DNA from: Oxalicibacterium faecigallinarum
GTDB lineage: Bacteria; Pseudomonadota; Gammaproteobacteria; Burkholderiales; Burkholderiaceae_D
Direction: 5' to 3'
Assembly: GCF_014635705.1 (NCBI RefSeq)
Contig: NZ_BMDI01000001.1
Span: 760,008 to 824,007 of the forward strand
Length of the DNA: 64,000 bases
Part shown: in pieces, positions 25,727-34,251 of the stretch
How positions within the stretch are numbered: position 1 is the stretch's first letter
Layout of the letters: each line of letters starts with the position of its first letter
The notes under the pieces: model-generated
Told to the model about the DNA's origin: nothing
The model's input: only the letters and a program-made list of their open reading frames with translations
The model's database searches: none
Program-made: the position numbers and the translations under genes

Positions 25727-28074
25727 CGGATGGTATCTGCCATATGCGTGACGATGCATCGGATCCCGACAAAGGCCGGATCTATACCGTAGCCGTACGC
25801 GCCTTGTGCGAATTCACAGCCAAACAAGGGGACCTCGATCTACGCTTCACACCCTCGCCTTCTGCCTTGGAAGGTATGGCCGGGCACACCACCGTAACCT
25901 CCCGTCGTGCCAAACATTACGAATCTGAAGTCAGTCTGTCCGGTGACTACAAACAACTGCACGTCCGTGGCCGCGCAGATGGCTATGATCCAAAACGAAA
26001 CCGGGTGGAAGAAATCAAGACCTTCCGTGGCGACTTGGAAAAAATGCCGGACAATCACCGGCATCTGCACTGGGCGCAAGTACGCATCTACGGATGGTTG
26101 CTGTGTCAGTCGCGCAGCCTTGCAGAAATCGAGACCGCGCTGGTCTACTACGATATCGGTACACAGAAGGAAACCGTACTGGTCGAAACCTGTACCGCCA
26201 GCATGCTGCAACAGTACTTCGAGGAACACTGTGAAGACTTCATCGCCTGGGCAGAACAGGAAGTACAACATCGCACTGTGCGCGATGCCGCCTTGACCAG
26301 CCTGACTTTTCCGCATGCAGATTTCCGGCAAGGTCAGCGGCAACTTGCAGAAGCCGTCTACAAATCAGCAGTGGCCGGCAGATGTCTGATGGCCCAGGCA
26401 TCGACTGGCATTGGCAAGACCATCGGCACCATCTTTCCCTTGCTGAAAGCCAGCGCCACGCAAAAAATCGACAAGCTTTTCTTCCTCACCGCCAAGACCT
26501 CTGGCCGTGCATTGGCGCTGGATGCCATTCACCTTATCCGGCAGCATCAACCCGCTTCGCCCTTGCGCGTGCTCGAACTGGTCGCGCGCGACAAATCCTG
26601 CGAGCATCCGGACAAGGCGTGCCATGGCCAGTCATGTCCGCTGGCCAAAGGCTTTTATGACCGTGTTGGTCAGGCACGGCAGGCGGCAGTCCGTGTCGTC
26701 ATGCTCAATCAGGCCAGCCTGCGCGCCATCGCGCTGGCCCACCAGGTATGTCCCTACTATCTCAGTCAGGAACTGGCACGCTGGAGCGATGTAGTCATTG
26801 GGGATTACAACTATTACTTTGACGGCAGTGCCATGCTTTACGCGCTGACGACTGAGAACCAGTGGCGCATCAGCCTGTTGATCGACGAAGCCCACAATTT
26901 GCTCGAACGTGCCCGCAAAATGTACTCCGCCGAACTGGATCAACAGCAGTTTCGTTCATTGCGGCAGACGGCACCCAAGTCACTCAAGGGCCCGCTTGAT
27001 CGCCTCCATCGACAATGGCAAGCGTTACACGCTGAACAAACGAGCGACTATCAGGTGCATGCCGGGATCAGCAGCAAGTTTCTGCTCTCGCTCCAGCAAG
27101 TCGGCGCCGATATCGCCGACTTCATTGCAGAAAATCCGGAGAGCATGCATGCTGACTTGCAACAGTTCTATTTCGATGCCTTGCACTTCACACGTCTGGC
27201 AGAATGTTTTGGTGACCATTCACTGTTTGACATTACCAAGACGAATGCACAAGGCGGTCGCAAGAATGGCCGGCTTTGCCTGCGCAATGTAATCCCGGCC
27301 CCTTTTTTGCAGAAGCACTTTACCAGCTCGCATGCATGCACGCTGTTCTCGGCGACGCTCAGTCCTTGGCATTTTTATGCCGACACGTTGGGCATGCCGG
27401 ACAATACAGTCTGGATTGAAGTCGAAGCGCCGTTTGAAACAAGACAGCTTTCCGTCCACATCGCTCACACAATTTCTACCCGCTATCAGGATCGTGAACA
27501 CTCCTTATCGGCAATTGTCGATCTGATCGCACGGCAATACAGCACACAAGCTGGCAACTACCTCGCTTTCTTCAGCAGTTTCGATTATCTAAACAAGGTC
27601 TGCACCTTGTTTGTAGAACGCTATCCCGATATCCCTGTCTGGCAACAATCGCGTCGTATGGCGGAAGATGAGCGCAAGGCGTTTCTTGATCGCTTTACGC
27701 CAGACGGTAATGGCATTGGCTTCGCCGTCTTGGGCGGCGCTTTTGCAGAAGGCATTGACCTGCCAGGCAATCGCCTGATCGGTGCATTTATCGCGACGCT
27801 CGGACTGCCGCAAGTCAATGAAATCAACGAACAGATGCGCTATCGCATGCAGGAATCTTTTGGTGATGGCTACGACTACATGTATCTGTATCCCGGCTTA
27901 CAGAAGGTCGTACAGGCCGCTGGGCGCGTCATTCGTACACAGCAGGACCAAGGCGTCATTCATCTGATGGATGATCGATTCGGAAGGGAAAAAGTACTGG
28001 ACCTGCTGCCACGATGGTGGGGGATGGGGAAAAGCGAAGCTAAAGAATATTGTCAGAAGAAAAATGAAGGCTAG
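25723..28074 (+). CDS. XPD/DinG-type DNA helicase with N-terminal PD-(D/E)xK-like domain
   Basis: 783 residues. The N-terminus (~60-170) resembles a RecB/Cas4-like nuclease fold with EEIKTF (Glu97, Lys99). Walker A STGIGKT has Lys232. Four cysteines between residues ~290 and 350 (SCEHPDKACHGQSCPL..HQVCPYYL) could hold an Fe-S cluster as in XPD/DinG. The DEAH box is at ~388-391 (LLIDEAHNL), and helicase motifs V/VI are seen in GGAFAEGIDLPG and QAAGRVIRT. It would unwind DNA 5' to 3'. The ATG at 25723 overlaps the nuclease stop, so the two proteins are made together. Confidence 0.88.
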   Translation: MTDGICHMRDDASDPDKGRIYTVAVRALCEFTAKQGDLDLRFTPSPSALEGMAGHTTVTSRRAKHYESEVSLSGDYKQLHVRGRADGYDPKRNRVEEIKTFRGDLEKMPDNHRHLHWAQVRIYGWLLCQSRSLAEIETALVYYDIGTQKETVLVETCTASMLQQYFEEHCEDFIAWAEQEVQHRTVRDAALTSLTFPHADFRQGQRQLAEAVYKSAVAGRCLMAQASTGIGKTIGTIFPLLKASATQKIDKLFFLTAKTSGRALALDAIHLIRQHQPASPLRVLELVARDKSCEHPDKACHGQSCPLAKGFYDRVGQARQAAVRVVMLNQASLRAIALAHQVCPYYLSQELARWSDVVIGDYNYYFDGSAMLYALTTENQWRISLLIDEAHNLLERARKMYSAELDQQQFRSLRQTAPKSLKGPLDRLHRQWQALHAEQTSDYQVHAGISSKFLLSLQQVGADIADFIAENPESMHADLQQFYFDALHFTRLAECFGDHSLFDITKTNAQGGRKNGRLCLRNVIPAPFLQKHFTSSHACTLFSATLSPWHFYADTLGMPDNTVWIEVEAPFETRQLSVHIAHTISTRYQDREHSLSAIVDLIARQYSTQAGNYLAFFSSFDYLNKVCTLFVERYPDIPVWQQSRRMAEDERKAFLDRFTPDGNGIGFAVLGGAFAEGIDLPGNRLIGAFIATLGLPQVNEINEQMRYRMQESFGDGYDYMYLYPGLQKVVQAAGRVIRTQQDQGVIHLMDDRFGREKVLDLLPRWWGMGKSEAKEYCQKKNEG

Positions 28075-28140
28075 CCACGTTGCTTTGATCGATTCACATG
28101 GTGACCTTGATGGCTATGCCCGTATGCCAATCACACCACA

Positions 28141-28557
28141 CTAGTGATAGACATCATTTGAAACAGATCGCGAGGATGCATACGCCGAATAATAAGGTAC
28201 GCGATACGTTGCCGATAAAACCTTGTCGATCAAAGTCAACAGGTCTTCCGTTTGAAACGGCTTTCCAAGCACAGGCCCAGATAAAGCTTCTGACGTAGGT
28301 GCAAACGCGGTAATAAAGACAAATGGGATGCCCTGATATCTCTCGTCGTTTTGCATGTATCGACGAAGTACCGTCCCTGTCGCCTCGGGCATCAATACAT
28401 CGCTGAGCACCAGGTCAATCGATTCACTTTCAAGCGCGATACGCGCTTCCTTGACGGATGCGGCTGTGATCGCACGGAAGCCGTGATACGTCAGCAGCTC
28501 TTTCATGACTTCGAGAATTTCGATTTCGTCATCGACAATGAGGACTGTGCATTTCAT
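28141..28557 (-). CDS. Stand-alone response-regulator receiver protein
   Basis: 138 residues from the ATG at 28557. It is a single receiver domain: acidic pair VDDE near residue 8, phospho-acceptor Asp in LVLSDVLMPEATG, Thr in FVFITAFAPTSE and Lys in LGKPF. No output domain follows, only a short tail. The TAFAPTSE..GKPF segment is shared with the receiver at 48594 (TAYAPTSD..RKPF), so the two are paralogues. It lies downstream of a NarL-type two-component pair on the same strand, but 220 bases apart. Confidence 0.85.
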   Translation of the reverse strand: MKCTVLIVDDEIEILEVMKELLTYHGFRAITAASVKEARIALESESIDLVLSDVLMPEATGTVLRRYMQNDERYQGIPFVFITAFAPTSEALSGPVLGKPFQTEDLLTLIDKVLSATYRVPYYSAYASSRSVSNDVYH

Positions 28558-28777
28558 ATACTTGACTCTCGTTCTGACAGTCAATTTGAACACGTCCCTC
28601 TGAAAATTCTTTGTTAGATAGGCCTCACAAGGTCAAAAATACATGAGTCGATAGTAAAAAATACAAGTTGGGATCGATAGCAGAAGTCATCCTTCCCGTC
28701 AAAGTGAAAACCTTGCCAAGTAAAATCATGTTGAATGCAGGCTTCTGGGGCAGTCGCTAACGACAAGTCAATGAAAA

Positions 28778-29416
28778 TCAGGCTTCATCGATCAAGCCAT
28801 GCTTGAGCGCGTAATGCACCAGATGCGTGGTAGTTGTCGCATCCATCTTTTGCAGGATGGCCGCTTTGTGCGTGCTGATGGTCTTGTTGCTTAGGGAAAG
28901 TATCTTGGCGATATCGTTTACCGCATGACCTTCGACCAACATGTTAAAGATCTGAAACTCACGCGCCGTCAGTTGCGTATGCGGCAAAGCCTCTTCCCGC
29001 TTGTGCATCTGCCGAATCAGCTTGGCAGATATTTCCGGAGACACGTAGGTCTCTCCCTTTGCGACAGCACGTATGCCTTCAATCAACTGACTCGATGCCG
29101 TGTTCTTTGAAATATAACCAGAGGCGCCGGCACGCATGGCCTGCACGGCATACTGACTTTCCTGATGCATGCTGAGGATCAGGATCGGCAATGCAGGCTG
29201 CAAGGCATGCAATTGCTGAATCAATGCAATGCCGCTACGGCCGGGCATCGACATGTCGAGCAATAACACCTCGAACTGACAGGTGCGTACTTTCTGCAAT
29301 ACTTCATCACCATCACCGGCCTCACCCACAACCTGCATCTCGGGCACAAAGGAAATAATCTGTTTAAGGCCGTCACGAATGATGGCGTGATCGTCTGCAA
29401 TGATGATGCGGATCAT
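28778..29416 (-). CDS. NarL/UvrY-type response regulator
   Basis: 212 residues: an N-terminal receiver (ADDH acidic pair, LLLDMSMPGRSG phosphorylation site, conserved Lys in SGYISKN) and a C-terminal LuxR-type helix-turn-helix (LTAREFQIFNMLVEGHAVNDIAKILSLSNKTISTHKAAILQKM in overview). It overlaps the sensor kinase gene by ATGA and is certainly its partner. The target genes are unknown. Confidence 0.93.
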   Translation of the reverse strand: MIRIIIADDHAIIRDGLKQIISFVPEMQVVGEAGDGDEVLQKVRTCQFEVLLLDMSMPGRSGIALIQQLHALQPALPILILSMHQESQYAVQAMRAGASGYISKNTASSQLIEGIRAVAKGETYVSPEISAKLIRQMHKREEALPHTQLTAREFQIFNMLVEGHAVNDIAKILSLSNKTISTHKAAILQKMDATTTTHLVHYALKHGLIDEA

Positions 29417-30477
29417 GGTGCACCTCCGTCAGTCGCTGCATGCAATGGAATATGAACAAGAATCCGCGTGCCTTCACCAGACTGGCTCTCCACTTCAAGA
29501 CGCCCGCCAAGCATGAAGACGCGTTCGCGCATGCCGACCAGCCCCAACCCTTTACTACGTATGGTGGACGGCTCGATACCGCGACCGTTGTCGGCAATCT
29601 GCATCACGAGCACTGCCCCATCCACATCAATCGCCACGTCGACATGACTTGCCTTGCTGTGCCGGCTGACGTTGGTCAATGCCTCCTGCAAGACACGAAA
29701 GATCGCAGTGCTGATATCAGAGGACACATCGTCTGGCAGCGCAGGTGTATGCAAGGCATAGGCGATACCGGTTCGTTCAGAAAACGATTCGAGCAACCAA
29801 TCCACTGCCGCATGCAAGCCCAGTTCATCCAGCATCTGCGGGCGCAAGTCGGCGGCGATGCGTTGCACCGATTCCATCGTCGAGCCGGCGATCGCCTGCA
29901 AGCGTTTTACCTGTTGCTGTCGGGATTGATCCGGCATGCCGGGTTGAGCATCAATCACGTCCAGACCGATACGGATTGCCGTCAGTGACTGCCCCAATTC
30001 ATCATGCAGTTCGCGCGCTATGCGTGTGCGCTCTTCCTCGCGTACGGATTGCAGGTAGGCAGACAGTTCGCGCAATTGGGTCCGTGATTCCAGCAAGGCC
30101 TGTTCAGCGCTCTTGCGGTCGGTGATGTCACGCGAAATGCCGGTCGTGCCGATCACCTCGCCCGACTCGTTGTAGATCGGCGTCTTGATCGTGTCATACC
30201 ACCGCATATGACCATCGGCGCCACGGCGTTGCTCTTCATAGCGATATCGCTGACCGCTCTGCATGACTTGCCGGTCCGAAATCTTGTATTTCTCGCCCCA
30301 CGCAACTGGCCAGACTTCGTCCGGCGTCTTGCCGATGATTTCCGCTTCGCTCTTCTGGCAGGCAGCCATGAAGGCATCATTGACGAGAATGTAACGCGAC
30401 TCCACATCCTTGAGCCAAGCCTGATCGGGGATATTGTTGAGGATGGCCCGTTGCAGCTCATCGTCATGATGCGTCAT
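29413..30477 (-). CDS. PAS-domain sensor histidine kinase of the NarX/HisKA_3 group
   Basis: 354 residues with no membrane segment, so the kinase is cytoplasmic. Residues ~8-120 are a PAS domain ending in a PAC motif (GTTGISRDITDRKSAEQAL). The dimerisation helix carries the phospho-accepting His in RIARELHDELGQSLTAIR (about residue 158). The HATPase domain shows DNGRGIEP and GLGLVGMRERV..LGGRLEVES. It is transcribed with the NarL-type regulator. The PAS ligand cannot be told from sequence. Confidence 0.92.
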   Translation of the reverse strand: MTHHDDELQRAILNNIPDQAWLKDVESRYILVNDAFMAACQKSEAEIIGKTPDEVWPVAWGEKYKISDRQVMQSGQRYRYEEQRRGADGHMRWYDTIKTPIYNESGEVIGTTGISRDITDRKSAEQALLESRTQLRELSAYLQSVREEERTRIARELHDELGQSLTAIRIGLDVIDAQPGMPDQSRQQQVKRLQAIAGSTMESVQRIAADLRPQMLDELGLHAAVDWLLESFSERTGIAYALHTPALPDDVSSDISTAIFRVLQEALTNVSRHSKASHVDVAIDVDGAVLVMQIADNGRGIEPSTIRSKGLGLVGMRERVFMLGGRLEVESQSGEGTRILVHIPLHAATDGGAP

Positions 30478-30565
30478 GCCTGATCTCCATGTTTTTCTTA
30501 CACTGTACGATCAATTGCTACATCGTGCAGCCCCATACATCGCGCATTTACGGAAAATACAGAAT

Positions 30566-30592
30566 AAAAAAGGACAGGCCAGCCTGTCCTTT
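30566..30592 (-). terminator. Rho-independent terminator after the first gamma-glutamyltransferase gene
   Basis: Read leftward: AAAGGACAGGC-tg-GCCTGTCCTTT followed by further T. An 11-bp stem, 15 bases past the stop at 30607. Confidence 0.9.
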
Positions 30593-30606
30593 ACATTCAC
30601 CCTGTT

Positions 30607-32304
30607 TTACACCGCTAATGCACGACCATCGCTGCGCGGATCGTGTGCACCAGAGAATTTCTTGCCTGATGCATCAATCACAATCGCACCCGGATGACCG
30701 GACAGCGGGCTTTGTGCCGGCAATGTACTGATCTCGTGCCCACGCTTGGCCAGCTCTGCAAATACCTCCTCGCCTGCATCCTGTTCCAGCTTGAGCGTAT
30801 CGCGCGTATCCGAGAAGGTTTTTCCAAGCAGAAAACGCGGCTTGGAAAGCGCCGTATAAGGATCCAGACCGTAATCGATCATGCGCGTCAGAATCGCCGT
30901 CAGCGTTTGTGGCTGGCCATCGGCACCTTGCGTTCCATACAAAATCCGCGGCTTGCCATTCTGCATAAACATGCCCGGATTGAGCGTATGGAACGGACGC
31001 TTGCCGGGCTTGAGTTCGTTTGGATGTCCGGGCTTGAGGCTGAACGACGCACCACGGTTATGCCAGAGAATCCCCGTATCGCCGGCCATCACGCCGCTGC
31101 CCCAATCGAAATACACCGTTTGCAACATCGAGACTGCATTGCCATACGCATCTGCTGCACCGATAAACACGGTATCGCCGGTACGGAAGACATGCGGCCA
31201 GGCCAGTGCCTTTTTCATGTCGATCGCCTGCGCGCGTTTCTTCAGGTGCTCGGTGGAGAGCAGCTTCGCGACCGGCACATCCACAAACTCCGGATCGGCG
31301 ACATACCGATTACGGTCAATGAAGGCCTGCTTCACCGCTTCGACCAGCAGGTGATAGTAGTCGGCACTGCCCTCGCGCATCTTCCGCAGATCGAACTGAT
31401 TGAGGATACCCATGATTTCCAGCGTCGTCATGCCCTGCGTCGGAGGCTGATTCGCAAGCAGGAAACCTTCACGATAAGCGACCTGCAATGGCGCTTCCAC
31501 ACGTGCCTGCGTTTTTGCGAGATCGCTTGCCGTAATCGGTGAACCGGCTTCGCGCAGGCCTCTGGCGATACGCTCTGCCAACTGGCCTTCATAAAAATCG
31601 CGATAGCCGCGTGCTGCCAAGGTCTCCAGCGTATCGGCCAATTGTGGCTGACGGAACGTCGCGCCGATCTCGGGCGCCTTGCCATCCTGCATGAAATGAT
31701 GTGCGATGGCAGGCAGATCGGTCAGCTCCTTCTGCCGAAAATCCATCCAGAAACGCTCGGATGGTGTGACCGGAAAACCGTTACGCGCCAAACCGATCGC
31801 AGGCGTCAATAACTCGGCCCAGCTGCGCTTGCCGCCCAGTTCGTTGCGACTGATATCGAATGCCTTGCCCAAGGTATCCACATTGGCCGCCGTCGTCAGC
31901 ATGGAGGCGGCACCGCGTACCGGAATGCTGTTGCCGTATTGCGGCAACACAGCCGGTGCCTGTCCGATACCGGACAAGGTACGCACCTTACCGTTGCTGT
32001 CACTGATGATCATGAAACCATCACCGCCAAAGCCTGAAAAATGCGGGTAAGTCACATTGAGGCAGGCGGCGATTGCAACAGCGGCTTCGATCGCATTTCC
32101 TCCCTCCTGCAACACACGCTGTCCGGCCTGCGTTGCCAACTCATGCGGACTGGTCGCCATGCCCTTGGTCGATTGCGCCAGACCGTTCTTGTCGGTGCCC
32201 TCCCGGCTCAGCGCCATCGGGGCCACCGAGCCGAGAGCAAGCGCACCCGATGCAGTCAGAAAACTGCGACGTGTCATCTCTGCAAACCTTGTCTTGTGTT
32301 CCAT
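30607..32304 (-). CDS. ggt: Gamma-glutamyltransferase, Tat-exported
   Basis: 565 residues. A Tat-type signal TRRSFLTASGALALG lies near residue 10, so the enzyme is exported folded. N-terminal hallmark MATSPHELATQAGQRVLQEGGNAIEAAVA, summarised; NAVSMLQTVYFDWGSGVM in the small subunit. The likely self-cleavage Thr is in RTGDTVFIGAADAYGNAV (near residue 370). The GTQGADGQPQTL motif is typical. The ATG at 32304 follows AAAGGAG by five bases. It transfers or hydrolyses gamma-glutamyl groups, e.g. of glutathione, in the periplasm. A second family member lies in the same operon. Confidence 0.9.
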   Translation of the reverse strand: MEHKTRFAEMTRRSFLTASGALALGSVAPMALSREGTDKNGLAQSTKGMATSPHELATQAGQRVLQEGGNAIEAAVAIAACLNVTYPHFSGFGGDGFMIISDSNGKVRTLSGIGQAPAVLPQYGNSIPVRGAASMLTTAANVDTLGKAFDISRNELGGKRSWAELLTPAIGLARNGFPVTPSERFWMDFRQKELTDLPAIAHHFMQDGKAPEIGATFRQPQLADTLETLAARGYRDFYEGQLAERIARGLREAGSPITASDLAKTQARVEAPLQVAYREGFLLANQPPTQGMTTLEIMGILNQFDLRKMREGSADYYHLLVEAVKQAFIDRNRYVADPEFVDVPVAKLLSTEHLKKRAQAIDMKKALAWPHVFRTGDTVFIGAADAYGNAVSMLQTVYFDWGSGVMAGDTGILWHNRGASFSLKPGHPNELKPGKRPFHTLNPGMFMQNGKPRILYGTQGADGQPQTLTAILTRMIDYGLDPYTALSKPRFLLGKTFSDTRDTLKLEQDAGEEVFAELAKRGHEISTLPAQSPLSGHPGAIVIDASGKKFSGAHDPRSDGRALAV

Positions 32305-32322
32305 AGCATCTCCTTTGCTCAA

Positions 32323-32877
32323 TCAAGCCTTGTGACGTGCGTGTACTTCGCCGTGTACCTTTTCAGGGAAGGTATTTTTCAGTGGCGTATGACGATGCGA
32401 GAAGTTGGCCGTGATCCATGCGTAGAGCGGACCGATGGCATTCATCACAATCACGATGCCGAGCGCAGACAAGGGATCTTTCGGCGTTGGACCAAAGCCG
32501 CCGAACATGGTGGCAAAGAACGAGGCAAAGCCGAAGAACATGCCGGGAATAAAACCAAGGCCCGGCAAACGTGCAAGCAACATCATGCCGGCGTTCAGAC
32601 AAAACAGAATGATCATCTCGGCGATGACCAGGCTGCTGCCCGAGAAATGCTGACCGGCGATGCCGAATCCTGTGACCACCAGAAAACCGGCGATGGAGCC
32701 AATCGGCAATGTCGGCCAGATGCGCTTGAGATTTTCCGGCGACGGCCCGCCCATGGCGAATGTGCCCGCCCAGCTGATAAAGATTGCCCAGACCGGCAGA
32801 TGCCATGGCAGTTGAACCATAAGTACGGTGGTAACGGCGAGCAGCGATGCAACGACTTCGTGTGGTGGCTTTTTCAT
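32323..32877 (-). CDS. DUF1097-type membrane protein
   Basis: 184 residues with about five membrane segments (LLAVTTVLMVQLPWHLPVWAIFISWAGTF at the start, ILFCLNAGMMLLARLPGLGFIPGMFFGFASFFATMFGG in the middle). The layout matches DUF1097 proteins such as YcdZ, whose function is unsettled. It lies between the amidohydrolase and gamma-glutamyltransferase genes, with gaps under 30 bases, so it may be a channel for their substrate or product. The C-terminus is His-rich (HGEVHARH). Confidence 0.8.
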   Translation of the reverse strand: MKKPPHEVVASLLAVTTVLMVQLPWHLPVWAIFISWAGTFAMGGPSPENLKRIWPTLPIGSIAGFLVVTGFGIAGQHFSGSSLVIAEMIILFCLNAGMMLLARLPGLGFIPGMFFGFASFFATMFGGFGPTPKDPLSALGIVIVMNAIGPLYAWITANFSHRHTPLKNTFPEKVHGEVHARHKA

Positions 32878-32904
32878 GTTTGTCTCCTGTTGGACTGCGC
32901 AGTT

Positions 32905-34227
32905 TTAATTTTTTGCAGTTTTCTTTTCTGTTTGATCGTGCTTGTGTTCTTGTGCATGGTCGTGACCGCAACAGCCACGCCCGTGAATCTCGCAGTGGTA
33001 GTGCGTCGTAACGGTGACCTTGCCGCGCTTGATTACCCATGAGCGCGGCGGCATATCCAGCAGCACGTCAGCCACGGCATAGGTATCGAGAATGACAAGA
33101 TCGGCCTGCTTGCCGACTGCAATCCCGTAATCGCTACCGATACCGATGGATCGCGCGGCATTCGTTGTTCCCATCTCGAGAATCGCAGCCTGATGTGCAG
33201 GGGTACCGTACGAGATCGCGTGCGCCAGCATGCTTCCGATCACGAGCATGTCGGCCTTGCCAAATGGCGTGAATGCATTGCGAATGTTGTTGGAAGAGTA
33301 GGCAACGTTGACGCCCCCCTCCTGCAAGGCACGCACCGGCGTCAAACCACGTCGACGATTCTTCGTGTCATTGCGGCCACCGAGATAAAGATCGGTCGCC
33401 GGCAAGGTCACCATGCTGACGTCGGCCTTCTGCAACAGCTCGATCACGGGTTTCAACTGATCCGGCTCCATCGAACCCAGACTGGTCACGTGCCCCAGCG
33501 AGACACGACCGTTGTAACCGGTATCAATGGTCTTCTGTGCAATGTAAGCCGTTGCTGCAAAACGCTGATCCTTGCATTCGTCCGAAAAATCGGCGTGCAT
33601 GTCGATCGGCATGTCGTGCTTCTGTGCCATCTCGAAGACGATATCGATATGACGTTTGGTATCGTCCCATGACAGTTCGTTGTATGGACAACCACCGATT
33701 ACATCGGCACCCATCTTGACCGCCTGCTCCATGAGTTCGGTCGTACCCGGTGATTTGAGTATGCCTTCCTGCGGAAACGCCACGATCTGGATATCGAGCA
33801 GATCACGATATTCATCCTGCAGCTCGACCAGCGTTTCGACACCGATCAATCCCTGAATCAGATCAACATCGGGATGCGCACGAATCGCGACCGTGCCGTT
33901 TTTGACAGCCATGTCAAGAATCTGGCGCGAACGTGCCAGCACATCCTTGCGTTCCTGCTTGCCCTTGAGGATGCCCGTGACGCGAATTGCCTCGTCGAGG
34001 GTCCCTTGCACCGGTGGCATGCGCCGATGCAAAAATGCCTTCTCAATATGCAGATGCGGTTCTACCAGCCCTGGAATGACCGCTCTTCCCTGCGCATCGA
34101 TTGTTTGCGTCGCGGAGGCTTCAAGGCCTTCTTCGATTGCGACGATCTTTCCGCCTTTCACGCCAATGTCCATCAAGGGCTTATCGTCCCAGATGCGCAC
34201 ATTGCGTACTAACAGGTCCATCTCCAT
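32905..34227 (-). CDS. Amidohydrolase of the cytosine deaminase/AtzC type with metal-binding tail
   Basis: About 440 residues. The metal-dependent TIM barrel shows PHLHIEKAF (HxH), further ligands in IDMHADFSDE and LGHVTSLGS, and a catalytic-Asp-type SSNNIRNAF segment where deaminases have DNVRDPF. Cytosine deaminase and related aminohydrolases are the nearest well-known relatives. The last ~35 residues are rich in His and Cys (HYHCEIHGRGCCGHDHAQEH) and may bind metal. The ATG at 34227 lies six bases after AAGGAG; the ATG at 34233 is too close to it. The substrate is unknown. Confidence 0.78.
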   Translation of the reverse strand: MEMDLLVRNVRIWDDKPLMDIGVKGGKIVAIEEGLEASATQTIDAQGRAVIPGLVEPHLHIEKAFLHRRMPPVQGTLDEAIRVTGILKGKQERKDVLARSRQILDMAVKNGTVAIRAHPDVDLIQGLIGVETLVELQDEYRDLLDIQIVAFPQEGILKSPGTTELMEQAVKMGADVIGGCPYNELSWDDTKRHIDIVFEMAQKHDMPIDMHADFSDECKDQRFAATAYIAQKTIDTGYNGRVSLGHVTSLGSMEPDQLKPVIELLQKADVSMVTLPATDLYLGGRNDTKNRRRGLTPVRALQEGGVNVAYSSNNIRNAFTPFGKADMLVIGSMLAHAISYGTPAHQAAILEMGTTNAARSIGIGSDYGIAVGKQADLVILDTYAVADVLLDMPPRSWVIKRGKVTVTTHYHCEIHGRGCCGHDHAQEHKHDQTEKKTAKN

Positions 34228-34251
34228 CACCATCTCCTTTGGATAAAACCA

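Noticed and set aside
32041-33042. Plus-strand frame of 333 residues
   Set aside because: It lies opposite the GGT and DUF1097 genes, whose protein patterns are clear; its sequence has no recognisable motif.
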